Shown: piece by piece, positions 1 through 7,652 of the stretch
Layout of the letters: each line of letters opens with the position of its first letter
Numbering within the stretch: position 1 is the stretch's first letter
Origin: Cupriavidus pauculus
GTDB lineage: Bacteria > Pseudomonadota > Gammaproteobacteria > Burkholderiales > Burkholderiaceae
Length of the DNA stretch: 64,000 nucleotides
Direction of reading: 5' to 3'
NCBI RefSeq assembly: GCF_008693385.1
Contig: NZ_CP044065.1
Span: 744,001-808,000 of the forward strand
Notes under the pieces: generated by a model
The model's database searches: none
Told to the model about the DNA's origin: nothing
Seen by the model: only the letters and a program-made list of their open reading frames with translations
Program-made: the position numbers and the translations under genes

Positions 1-424
1 GGACCGGCCCGAGTTCGCGCACGAAGAAGTCGCGCGCCCAGCCGCGCTGCGCGTCCGTCCACGTGCCCATGAGGTGGAAGTAGACGCCTTCCCGCTCGAG
101 CGCGGGGAATATGACGTTCTGCAGCATGTCATACTGCGAGGCCACGAGGCGCTGCGTGCGCTCTGTGACCAGGTGATAGGTCTGCAGGAACGAGAGGCCG
201 TCGGGCGTCGTGCCCGATGCATTGTCGCGGATCTGCTCCTTGAGACCCGCCATCCGAATTTCGAAGAACTCATCGAGGTTGCTGGAAACGATGCAGATGA
301 ACTTGAGCCTTTCCAGCAGCGGGACGTTGGGGTCGGCGGCTTGCGCCAGGACGCGCGCGTTGAATTCTAGGATGCCCAGCTCGCGGTTAAGCAGGGTGCC
401 GGGCGCAGTCGTCGACATGGTCAT
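1..424 (-). CDS. ppk1: polyphosphate kinase, N-terminal part
   Basis: This is the N-terminal part (about 141 codons) of polyphosphate kinase 1, which makes polyphosphate from ATP. The gene runs off the left edge. The reverse strand reads [20 protein letters not shown], then [19 protein letters not shown], both typical of the PPK1 N domain. The catalytic histidines lie outside the window. Two ATGs are possible, at 424 and 418, and no strong ribosome site separates them. It is divergent from ppx, and the space between them holds palindromic TGTCAT elements. Confidence 0.93.
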   Translation of the reverse strand, partial: MTMSTTAPGTLLNRELGILEFNARVLAQAADPNVPLLERLKFICIVSSNLDEFFEIRMAGLKEQIRDNASGTTPDGLSFLQTYHLVTERTQRLVASQYDMLQNVIFPALEREGVYFHLMGTWTDAQRGWARDFFVRELGPV

Positions 425-465
425 GAATGTTCTTTTTCGGAATGTGGCGACTTTTCCATAGTTGT

Positions 466-511
466 GTGTCATTTACATGACACTGTGGATTTGTCATGCT
501 CCGGACATGAC
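466..511. promoter_or_regulatory. candidate Pho-box-like operator between ppk and ppx
   Basis: An 18-bp inverted repeat, GTGTCATTTACATGACAC (466-483), is followed by a second one, GTCATG-N7-CATGAC (493-511). On the reverse strand the first element matches the classical PhoB box at about 14 of 18 positions by eye, although PhoB boxes are direct repeats. It lies where a site could serve both polyphosphate genes. Binding by PhoB is an inference. Confidence 0.4.
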
Positions 512-586
512 GAAGACATAATTTACGGGGTTTGATGCGGTGGCGCCACCCGGTCGATCCCGCCACCCCCGTGCTTCACACTAGCA

Positions 587-2119
587 ATGACACAGACACC
601 ACGCCTGCTGGCCGCCGTAGACATGGGCTCGAACAGCTTCCGCCTGATGATCGGGCGCGTTGACGAGACCCCGACGGCGTCCGGCCCAGCCAGCCAGATC
701 TTTCAGGTCGATGCCCTGCGCGAACCCGTGCGCCTCGCGGCCGGCCTGACCCCCGACAAGTACCTCGACCAGCCCGCGCGCCGCCGCGGCATCGACGCGC
801 TGCGCCGGTTCGGCGACCGGCTGCGCGACTTCGCGCCCGAGCACGTGCGCGCGGTGGCCACCAATACGCTGCGCGTCGCGCGCAATGCCCCCGAGTTCCT
901 GATCGAAGCGGAGCATGCGCTCGGCTTCCCGATCGAAGTGATCGCGGGCCGCGAGGAAGCGCGCCTGATCTACCTCGGTGCCTCGCACGATGCGCCGGCA
1001 TGCCAGGGCAATCGCCTCGTCGTCGATATCGGCGGCGGTTCGACGGAATTCATCATCGGCAGCGGCTATCAGTCGAAGCTGATGGAAAGCCTGTATATCG
1101 GCTGCGTCTCGCACAGCCGCCAGTTCTTCCCGAGCGGCAATGTCGACGAGTACGCGATGAAGCAGGCCGAACTGGCCGCGCGCCGCGAGATCCAGGTGCT
1201 CGTGCGCCAGTACCGCGCCGCGGGCTGGCAGCAGGCCGTGGGGTCGTCGGGCACCGCGCGCGCGCTGGCGGAGCTCATCGAGCTCAATGGCATGAACGAC
1301 AATCCCGCCGAGCATGGCATCACGCGCGAAGGGCTCGAGCGACTCAAGCGCGCGCTGATCAAGGCGGAGAACGCGAATCGCGTCAAGCTTGCGGGGCTCA
1401 AGGCCGATCGCATCCCGGTGCTGCCGGGCGGGTTGTCGATCATGCTCGGCGTATTCGCCGAACTCGATATCGACCGCATGGACGTTACCGACGGCGCGCT
1501 GCGTCTCGGCGTGCTGTACGACCTGCTGGGCCGCAGCCATCACGAGGACATGCGCACGGTCACGGTCGATCAGTTCATGCGCCGCTACGCGGTGGATCGC
1601 GCGCAGGCGGACCGCGTGGGCGCGGCCGCGCGCGAACTGCTGGCGCAGTTTCCGGAGCCGGCGCACGAGCGCCGCGAGGACAACCTCGCGCTGCTCGGCT
1701 GGGCGGCGAGCCTGCACGAGATCGGCATGTCGATCTCGCACGGCGGCTATCACAAGCACTCGGCCTATATCGCGACGCACGCGGACATGCCAGGCTTCTC
1801 GAAGACCGATCAGGCGCGGCTGGCCACGCTGTTGCTCGGCCATGCGGGCAAGCTCGGCAAGCTGTCCGGCAGCGGCAAGTTCCTCGACTGGCGCATGCTG
1901 TTCAGCCTGCGCCTGGCGTTCGTGCTGTGCCGCCGCCGTTCGGATGCGAAGCTGCCGGACATCCGCGTGAGCCAGCGTTCGGAAGCGCTCGACGAGGGCT
2001 TCGAGGTGCGGCTGCCGAAGAACTGGATCGACGCGAACCCGCTGGTCGAGTACAGCCTCGCGCAGGAAGCCGACGAGTGGGAGCGCATCGGCAAGCGCTA
2101 CAAGGTCGTGTACGTGTAA
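587..2119 (+). CDS. ppx: exopolyphosphatase
   Basis: The 510-residue product is an exopolyphosphatase of the Ppx/GppA family, which releases phosphate from the end of polyphosphate chains. The ASKHA-fold N-terminal half shows VDMGSNSFRLMI near residue 11 and the phosphate-binding VDIGGGSTEFI near residue 146, followed by GSSGTARA. The length matches E. coli Ppx, and the C-terminal half fits the HD-like domain. No clear ribosome site precedes the ATG. The gene is divergent from ppk and convergent with olsB over a shared terminator. Confidence 0.95.
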   Translation: MTQTPRLLAAVDMGSNSFRLMIGRVDETPTASGPASQIFQVDALREPVRLAAGLTPDKYLDQPARRRGIDALRRFGDRLRDFAPEHVRAVATNTLRVARNAPEFLIEAEHALGFPIEVIAGREEARLIYLGASHDAPACQGNRLVVDIGGGSTEFIIGSGYQSKLMESLYIGCVSHSRQFFPSGNVDEYAMKQAELAARREIQVLVRQYRAAGWQQAVGSSGTARALAELIELNGMNDNPAEHGITREGLERLKRALIKAENANRVKLAGLKADRIPVLPGGLSIMLGVFAELDIDRMDVTDGALRLGVLYDLLGRSHHEDMRTVTVDQFMRRYAVDRAQADRVGAAARELLAQFPEPAHERREDNLALLGWAASLHEIGMSISHGGYHKHSAYIATHADMPGFSKTDQARLATLLLGHAGKLGKLSGSGKFLDWRMLFSLRLAFVLCRRRSDAKLPDIRVSQRSEALDEGFEVRLPKNWIDANPLVEYSLAQEADEWERIGKRYKVVYV

Positions 2120-2121
2120 AG

Positions 2122-2150
2122 AAAAAAGCCGCGCGACGCGCGGCTTTTTT
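2122..2150. terminator. bidirectional terminator between ppx and olsB
   Basis: The stem AAGCCGCGC/GCGCGGCTT is flanked by an A-run on the left and a T-run on the right, so it can end transcription from both sides. Its right end touches the olsB stop codon. Confidence 0.85.
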
Positions 2151-2980
2151 TACTTCAGACCCAGAAAGTGCCGCGCATAGCGCGGGTTCATGTCGCGCAC
2201 GCGCAGCAGCGTGAGGAAGTCCGCGACGTTGAAGTCCGGATCCCACGCGGGCAGGCCGCAGATCTTCGCGCCAAGGCGCAGATAGCCCTTGATCAGCGCG
2301 GGCGGATCCACATCCAGCGTCTGGTTCAGGTCGTCCACGGGCAACGGCACGCGCGGGAACGCGTGGTACTCGATGGGGGCCAGCGAACGCTCCGCGAACT
2401 GGCGGTAGAGGCTCGCGGCGTAGTGGCCGCCATCGCTCATCGGCACGCTCGCGCAGCCGAGCAGCGACTCGAGGCCGTAACGCTGCAGGTATTCGCCCAG
2501 ACCGCCCCACAGGGCCATGATCACGCTGCCGCTGCGAAAGTCGCGATGCACGCACGAGCGGCCGACTTCCAGCATCTTGGGGCGCAGGTGGTTCAGGCGC
2601 ACGAGGTCGAACTCGGATTCCGCATAGAGGCAGCCGATGCGCTTGGCCTGATGCGGCGGCAGGGCGCGGTAGGTGCCCACCACCTTGAGCGTTTCCTGGT
2701 CGCGGACGATCAGGTGGTCGCAATAGGCGTCGAACATGTCCACGTCCATGTCCGGCGTCGAGGTCTGGAGGCGCGCTCCCATCTCCTCGGCAAACACCTT
2801 GTAGCGCAGGCGCTGCGCTTCTTCTACTTCGTCCTGATGGCGTGCCCACGCCACGCTGAAAGCAGGCGCTGCATTTGTTGCATCTTGCTGACGAGGAAGA
2901 CGCCTCCGCGCCGATTGGCCGGTCTGGCCAGTCGGCAAAGAGTCGAAGAGCGGCTGAGTAGGCGTCGGAAGGTCTCGCAT
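2150..2980 (-). CDS. olsB: OlsB-like ornithine N-alpha-acyltransferase (GNAT fold)
   Basis: The 276-residue protein fits the OlsB family, which transfers a 3-hydroxyacyl group from acyl carrier protein to ornithine in the first step of ornithine-lipid synthesis. Typical segments are AQRLRYKVFAEEMGA near residue 58, DAYCDHLIVRD, VVGTYRALPP, the RSCVHRDFRSGSVIMALWGG core and the late PALIKGYLRLGAKICG. The ATG at 2980 is chosen over an upstream in-frame one because AAAGGA precedes it at good spacing. The first 45 residues are not family-like and are probably flexible. No olsA is in view, so the exact substrate is inferred. Confidence 0.8.
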   Translation of the reverse strand: MRDLPTPTQPLFDSLPTGQTGQSARRRLPRQQDATNAAPAFSVAWARHQDEVEEAQRLRYKVFAEEMGARLQTSTPDMDVDMFDAYCDHLIVRDQETLKVVGTYRALPPHQAKRIGCLYAESEFDLVRLNHLRPKMLEVGRSCVHRDFRSGSVIMALWGGLGEYLQRYGLESLLGCASVPMSDGGHYAASLYRQFAERSLAPIEYHAFPRVPLPVDDLNQTLDVDPPALIKGYLRLGAKICGLPAWDPDFNVADFLTLLRVRDMNPRYARHFLGLK

Positions 2981-3227
2981 TGTGTGTCCTTTCGGTGTCC
3001 TTTCGGTGACGAAACGGCTTCGAAACAATGTAGGCAATGTAGGGACGCCCAGTGACAACGCCGTGGCACGAACATGACGATTCCGTGACCAGAACGGTGT
3101 TGCGTGGGTGCTGGAAATGACTCTAACCGGCTTGGAAGCCACGCGCCATAAGCTTTACGTGAAATGTGAAGCTTACGATACAGATTTATGACACGTGCAA
3201 CGTGCGAAGTCGAACACTGCGTGGCAG

Positions 3228-3716
3228 TCAGAGAAAATCGGGATGGATGACGGCGCGCAGGGCGACTTGCGCGTCCGAGTCGCGCGTCCGTCCGGTGAGC
3301 CACCAGACGCCGCTCTTGCGCACGCTCCAGGGCATTTCGCGGCCGGCCAGCACGCGGCTGGCCACGCGGCCGAGCCACGGCTGATGGCCCACGACGACGA
3401 CGGTCTGGGTGGCCGCGTCGTCCGTGCCGGGCCAGCCGACCGTGGCCAGCACCTCGGTGACGCTGGCACCGAGCCCGAGCACGTCCAGCACCTCGGCATC
3501 GCTGCAGAGCGCGGCGGCGGTCTCGCGTGCGCGCACGGCGGGGCTGCAGACCACGCGATAGGGGGCGGGGAGGTGGTTGCGCAGCCATTTGGCCGTGGCT
3601 TCGGCTTGCTTGTGCCCGCGCGGGGTCAGCACGCGCTGGAGGTCCGCGTTGCGGGACAGGCTCATTGCCGAAGGCAGGTCTTCCGCTTCGGCGTGGCGCC
3701 ACAGGATGAGATTCAT
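3228..3716 (-). CDS. sixA: phosphohistidine phosphatase SixA
   Basis: The 162-residue protein is a small histidine phosphatase of the SixA type, which removes phosphate from phosphohistidine on HPt or PTS-related carrier proteins. The RHA triad start is seen in MNLILWRHAEAEDLP (catalytic His8), followed by LTPRGHKQAE, the SPAVRARETA motif and VVGHQPWLG with the second histidine. The start at 3716 gives the usual SixA length. A 23-residue upstream extension is open but has no family similarity. It is read in the same direction as olsB and infA but a terminator separates it from infA. Confidence 0.88.
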   Translation of the reverse strand: MNLILWRHAEAEDLPSAMSLSRNADLQRVLTPRGHKQAEATAKWLRNHLPAPYRVVCSPAVRARETAAALCSDAEVLDVLGLGASVTEVLATVGWPGTDDAATQTVVVVGHQPWLGRVASRVLAGREMPWSVRKSGVWWLTGRTRDSDAQVALRAVIHPDFL

Positions 3717-3810
3717 GAGCGGACGGTGGCTGGTCGAGTCCCGAGTATGGTCAGGCACCCAGCGGGGCGCAAGAGGGGAGACCATGAGGGACCCGGCGGA
3801 TGGAGGCCAA

Positions 3811-3857
3811 AAAACAAAACGGGCTGCCGGAGGCTCGAAGAGCCTGCGGGCAGCCCG
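3811..3857 (-). terminator. terminator downstream of infA
   Basis: The arms CGGGCTGCC (3820-3828) and GGCAGCCCG (3849-3857) enclose a second stem, AGGCTC/GAGCCT. On the reverse strand the hairpin is followed by a T-rich tract, as expected for a rho-independent terminator. Confidence 0.8.
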
Positions 3858-3937
3858 TCAGTCTGCGGCGCGGGGATGACACCACTGTGGTCACATCGGT
3901 GACATCCCCGCCCGAAGGGCGGACAACTCAGGACAAC

Positions 3938-4159
3938 TCAGGACTTGTGGCGGAAATTGATGCGGCCCTTCGTCAGATCGTAGGGCGACATTTCCAGCGT
4001 CACACGGTCGCCGGCCAGGATCCGGATGCGGTGCTTCTGCATCTTGCCCGAAGCGTATGCCCAGATTTCCACGCCGTTTTCCAGCGTCACGCGATAACGG
4101 TTGTCGGGGAGGGCTTCCGACACCACGCCGCCAAATTCGATGAGTTCTTCCTTAGCCAA
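3938..4159 (-). CDS. infA: translation initiation factor IF-1
   Basis: The 73-residue product is IF-1, which binds the ribosomal A site during initiation. The S1-like OB fold is evident from [19 protein letters not shown], then [23 protein letters not shown] and [15 protein letters not shown]. The family start aligns with a TTG codon at 4159, which has AAGGA nine bases upstream; the only alternatives add unrelated sequence. It is monocistronic. Betaproteobacteria often carry a second IF-1 gene outside the ribosomal operons, and this looks like one, since no ribosomal protein genes flank it. The stop sits in a tandem GGACAACTCA repeat (3931-3940 is the second copy). Confidence 0.93.
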   Translation of the reverse strand: MAKEELIEFGGVVSEALPDNRYRVTLENGVEIWAYASGKMQKHRIRILAGDRVTLEMSPYDLTKGRINFRHKS

Positions 4160-4439
4160 TCTTGTAGTCCTTTGCTTGCAGCCAAAGGCTGCACGAGTTG
4201 AGTGAGATCCTGCGACGCGCGCACCGGACGTGAAAACGCGGTGTCGCGCGGGTTCAGGCATCGCCGAGGGAATCGTGGAGGGGAGGTCTTGATGGCCGCC
4301 GATCTTGACGTGCCTGGCTTCCGGGAGTGCTCACGTACCCCGGAACTGATCTCCGTATTGTATCACGACGGGGGCAAACACGCCGTGGCGGCGTCGTGCG
4401 GCGGGCACAGCGCGCGTGCCGGCGCGCGTCCCAAAGAAA
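4160..4439. other. intergenic region between infA and the tRNA-Pro terminator
   Basis: About 280 bases carry the presumed infA promoter (reverse strand). The short open frames here have no family similarity and no supported ribosome site, and I see no other structure. Confidence 0.5.
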
Positions 4440-4469
4440 AAGGGCTCACGTCGCTCGACGCAAGCCCTT
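4432..4469 (-). terminator. terminator of tRNA-Pro
   Basis: The arms AAGGGCT (4440-4446) and AGCCCTT (4463-4469) have an inner CGTCG/CGACG stem. On the reverse strand they are followed by a T-run, directly downstream of the tRNA. Confidence 0.85.
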
Positions 4470-4508
4470 GTCCGGTCTGGCTTTACTACTGCAGTACGAC
4501 TGCAAAAC

Positions 4509-4585
4509 TGGTCGGAGCGATAGGATTCGAACCTACGACCCTCTGATCCCAAATCAGATGCGCTACCAGGCTGCGCTACGCTCCG
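4509..4585 (-). tRNA. tRNA-Pro (anticodon TGG)
   Basis: The reverse strand folds as a 77-nt tRNA beginning CGGAGCGTAGCGCAGCCTGG. The anticodon arm is CTGAT-TTGGGAT-ATCAG-like with a TGG anticodon, the T loop is GGTTCGAATCC and the 3' CCA is encoded. A terminator follows. Confidence 0.95.
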
Positions 4586-5008
4586 AAGCCGGCGATTGTA
4601 GCGCCTTGTTACCGCGTGGGTCAAATGCGACGGTGAGGGCGGGCGGAGTGCGGGCTTCGCCGCTGGGAGGCACCCTGCTTCAGACGGGGTGGGATTCGGC
4701 TTGACTTGGGGCGTCGCGCTGACATAATCCGCACACCGCCAGGGTCCGACGCTCCGTTCGCCACGGGGCCAGGGCAGATCTCTTCCGGACCCGGTCCCGA
4801 CAATCACAACAATGGCACGCCAGTCTTCGCGAGCGACGCGGGGGCACGGCTGTAGCCTGAGCATCGTTCGCTCGCGCGCCGCCCGGCGCGTTCGGCGGAC
4901 CGCATCCGGAACCTGCGGAACAACAATAGGACGGCCCATCGCAGGCCGCAACATCAGGGCATCATGGCCGTGCGGAGCCATGCAGGGCCCTTGTGAACGG
5001 GAAAGAAG
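4586..5008. promoter_or_regulatory. promoter and long 5' leader of the diguanylate cyclase gene
   Basis: A good sigma-70-type promoter is seen on the forward strand, TTGACT (4701-4706), 16 bases, then CATAAT (4723-4728). It would give a leader of about 270 bases before the ATG at 5009. A 74-codon arginine-rich frame (4812-5036) crosses that start and looks accidental. The left part should hold the tRNA-Pro promoter. Confidence 0.6.
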
Positions 5009-6328
5009 ATGTTTCAGTCGCAGGTGGTGGTGCTGATCGCAGGCTTGTTCGCGCTGCAGATGGCGGTCGTCTGCGCCGTGCTGCGGCGCTCGCCGGGGAT
5101 GGATCGCAGTGGCCTGAGTTCGTGGGCCGCCGGCGATCTGATCGTGGCCCTGGCAGTCGTGCTGCTCGCGGCCCACACGATGCGTCCGGCCTTGCCGCTC
5201 GAGGCGGTGCCCGAGCTCGTGCTCACGGCCGGCCTCTCCATGATGGTCTATGGCATGCGCCATTTCGTCGGCCGCCCCGGGCGCGGCCTGGTGCTGCTCG
5301 CGCTCAATGTGCCCGGCCTCGCGGCCCGCGGCGCGCATGCGCTGGAGCATGGTTTCACGCCGGCGGCCCACGGCATCGCCGTGCTGAATGCCACCGCCGA
5401 GCCCGCGGTGGCGTCGCTCACGCTTGCCGCGTCCGTCGTGCAGATCCTGCTGTTGCTCGAACTCGTGCGCATTACGGTGCCGTGCGTGCCGATGAAGCGC
5501 GGCACGGGCCGGCTTGCCGCGTTGTCGCTGGTCCTGGTGGCGCTGGCGTGCACGGCGCTGATCGGCATGCTGATCGCGCCCGCGGTCGTCATGCTCGTGG
5601 ATCTGCGCCATCTGCCGGCCCTCGCGCAGAGCGCGCCGCACGACGGCATCCTCGTGCTGCTCGTCTTCGGCATGGTCGGCCTGTCGGTCAGCTTCGCGCT
5701 GATGGCGCACGATCGCCTGCGCCGCATGCTCGAGCGCCGCGCGCGCCATGACGACCTGACCGACGTGCTCTCGCGCGGCGCGTTCTGGGAGGAACTCGAG
5801 GCCGCGTGCAGGAAGGCCGAGCGCGCGCAGCAGCCGCTGACGGTCGCGTTCATCGATCTCGATCACTTCAAGGCCATCAACGACGTGTACGGCCATCTGG
5901 CCGGGGACAGCGTGCTACGCCATTTCGCGGGACTGCTGCGCCGGAACGCGCCGCCGGGCGCGATCGTCGGGCGCCTGGGCGGCGAGGAGTTCGCGGTCGT
6001 GATGCCCGCCACCACGATGGAAGCGGGGCGCGCCGCCAGCCTGCGCCTGAACACGCTCGTGCGCGCCACGCCGTGCCCGTCGGAGCCCGATCCGATTTCC
6101 TACACGGTCAGTATCGGCATGGCGGAGCGCCAGCCCGGCGAGAACGCCGATGCCGTGATGCGCCGCGCGGATCGCGCGCTCTACGACGCCAAGCTGATGG
6201 GCCGCAACTGCGTGTCGTCGCACGACAGCGGCGATGCGCCCGGCATGCCGCGCCGCCCGCGCGTGCGCGAGGACGAGCGGTCCGCGCCCGATGGCGCGGG
6301 CAAGCCGCAACCGTCCGCGCGGCCGTAA
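5009..6328 (+). CDS. membrane-bound diguanylate cyclase (GGDEF domain)
   Basis: The 439-residue protein is a predicted diguanylate cyclase making cyclic di-GMP from GTP. Residues 1-235 form about six to seven hydrophobic helices with no recognised sensor domain. The GGDEF domain covers roughly 245-405 with DLDHFKAINDVYGH near 283 and an intact GGEEF at 324-328. The inhibitory I-site (RxxD before GGEEF) is absent, with P and A in its place. The usual TGLxNR loop reads TDVLSR, so a guanine-contacting Asn is Ser. The C-terminal 35 residues are charged and probably disordered. The gene stands alone with its own promoter. Confidence 0.88.
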   Translation: MFQSQVVVLIAGLFALQMAVVCAVLRRSPGMDRSGLSSWAAGDLIVALAVVLLAAHTMRPALPLEAVPELVLTAGLSMMVYGMRHFVGRPGRGLVLLALNVPGLAARGAHALEHGFTPAAHGIAVLNATAEPAVASLTLAASVVQILLLLELVRITVPCVPMKRGTGRLAALSLVLVALACTALIGMLIAPAVVMLVDLRHLPALAQSAPHDGILVLLVFGMVGLSVSFALMAHDRLRRMLERRARHDDLTDVLSRGAFWEELEAACRKAERAQQPLTVAFIDLDHFKAINDVYGHLAGDSVLRHFAGLLRRNAPPGAIVGRLGGEEFAVVMPATTMEAGRAASLRLNTLVRATPCPSEPDPISYTVSIGMAERQPGENADAVMRRADRALYDAKLMGRNCVSSHDSGDAPGMPRRPRVREDERSAPDGAGKPQPSARP

Positions 6329-6398
6329 GCCACGCCGCGGACCGCCGGGTCTTCTTGCGCGGCGGCGTGTGCGGTAGAATGCGGGCCTCTTCTCCAGG

Positions 6399-6475
6399 CC
6401 GCCCTTAGCTCAGTTGGATAGAGCACTCGCCTTCTAAGCGAGCGGTCACACGTTCGAATCGTGTAGGGCGGGCCA
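6399..6475 (+). tRNA. tRNA-Arg (anticodon TCT)
   Basis: A 77-nt cloverleaf has acceptor arms CCGCCCT/AGGGCGG, the anticodon arm CTCGC-CTTCTAA-GCGAG with TCT, T loop GTTCGAATC and an encoded CCA. A TAGAAT -10 candidate lies at 6375-6380. Confidence 0.95.
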
Positions 6476-6500
6476 ACTCAATTCCGGGACCGGTGGCGCG

Positions 6501-7538
6501 ATGACCAAGGGTGGCGCGACGAAGGTTGTCGCAACGAAACGGCTGACCAGTATCGACATCGCCCGGCTGGCCGGTGTGTCCCAGACTACCGTGTCTCGCG
6601 TGCTGCAGGATCTGCCGTCGGTCAAGCCCGAGACGAAGGCGCGCGTCCTGAAGGTGATTCAGGACCAGGAATATTCGCCGAGCGCCGCCGCGCGCCAGAT
6701 GAAGACCCGCCGCAGCGGCACCGTCGCGGTGGTCGTCGCCAGTCTTTCCAATCCGCTGTATCCGCTGTTGCTGCAACTGCTGGTCGAGCGTCTGGCGCTG
6801 CGCGGCTTCCGCACCACCGTGTGGGAAGTCGACGGCAAGATGGACGAAGCCACGGTGCGCGCGCTCGCCGAGAGTGCGACCGATGGCGTCATCTTTGCCG
6901 CGGCGCTCGACGAATCGCGCGAGATGCTTGCGCGCGTCGCCGCGGACAAGCCCATCATCCTGATCAACCGTTCCGTGGGAACGGACCTGTTCGACACGAT
7001 CGTCAGCGACAACTACGCGGGCGGCCGGCGCGTGGCGGAGTATTTCCGCTCCGCGGGGCGCAAGTCCGTGGGGCTGATTTCCGCGGCACCGGGCAGGGGA
7101 TCGAAGGCCAGCACGATTCGCGAACGCGAGCGCGGGTTCATCGAGGGGCTTGGCGACCTCATCGATACGGATGCCTTCGTGCGGGCCGATGCCACCGACT
7201 TCGGCTACGAGTACGGCATGCGCGCGATGCAGACGCTGCTTGCCGAACGTCCGGCACTGGACGCGGTGTTCTGCACCAACGATATCGTGGCGATCGGGGT
7301 CCTCGATGCGGCGCGGCGTTGCGGCAGGCAGGTGCCGGACGACCTCTGGATCGTCGGCTACGACGACATTCCGATGGCGCGCTGGGATTGCATCAGCCTG
7401 AGCACCGTGCAACAGCCGCTGCCGGCGATGGTCGAGCAGGTGGTGGAACGGCTCGAGGATCGGATGGGGAAGCCGGATCTTCCGCCGCGCGCGTTCGTGC
7501 TGCCGAACGACCTCGTGCTGCGGCGCACGACGTCCTGA
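6501..7538 (+). CDS. LacI-family transcriptional regulator
   Basis: The 345-residue protein is a LacI/PurR-type repressor. The N-terminal helix-turn-helix reads TSIDIARLAGVSQTTVSRVL (residues 16-35). The hinge is AARQMKT, so the Leu that normally inserts into the operator's central CpG is Met. A periplasmic-binding-protein-like sensor domain follows from residue 72 (TVAVVVASLSNPLYPLLLQ) with the late TNDIVAIGVLDA and VGYDDIPMARW motifs. It is in line with the catabolic operon that starts about 100 bases downstream and is its likely regulator. The ligand is probably a sugar acid or related polyol, which is inference. Confidence 0.9.
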   Translation: MTKGGATKVVATKRLTSIDIARLAGVSQTTVSRVLQDLPSVKPETKARVLKVIQDQEYSPSAAARQMKTRRSGTVAVVVASLSNPLYPLLLQLLVERLALRGFRTTVWEVDGKMDEATVRALAESATDGVIFAAALDESREMLARVAADKPIILINRSVGTDLFDTIVSDNYAGGRRVAEYFRSAGRKSVGLISAAPGRGSKASTIRERERGFIEGLGDLIDTDAFVRADATDFGYEYGMRAMQTLLAERPALDAVFCTNDIVAIGVLDAARRCGRQVPDDLWIVGYDDIPMARWDCISLSTVQQPLPAMVEQVVERLEDRMGKPDLPPRAFVLPNDLVLRRTTS

Positions 7539-7540
7539 GG

Positions 7541-7652
7541 TTGGCGGCCAGATTTTTTTGCGTATAATGACTACGTAACCATTTAGGTTCAAGCGCGTAA
7601 AAGTGGGAACGGCAACGGATCGCGCATTTTTTGGAGAAAAAATGACTACGTA
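7541..7652 (+). promoter_or_regulatory. promoter and paired operator candidates of the sugar-acid-type operon
   Basis: A promoter is visible, TTGGCG (7541-7546), 16 bases, TATAAT (7563-7568). The 11-mer ATGACTACGTA occurs at 7567-7577, touching the -10, and again at 7642-7652, overlapping the start codon. Both contain TACGTA with the central CG typical of LacI-family operators. The second is nearly palindromic (GACTACGTATTC). The centres are 75 bp apart, about seven helical turns. Confidence 0.5.

Noticed and set aside
3921..3940. Tandem GGACAACTCA duplication at the end of infA
   Set aside because: A simple two-copy duplication overlapping the stop codon, best explained by replication slippage.
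4812..5036. 74-codon arginine-rich frame in the leader of the diguanylate cyclase gene
   Set aside because: It lacks a ribosome site and family similarity and crosses the start of the real gene.
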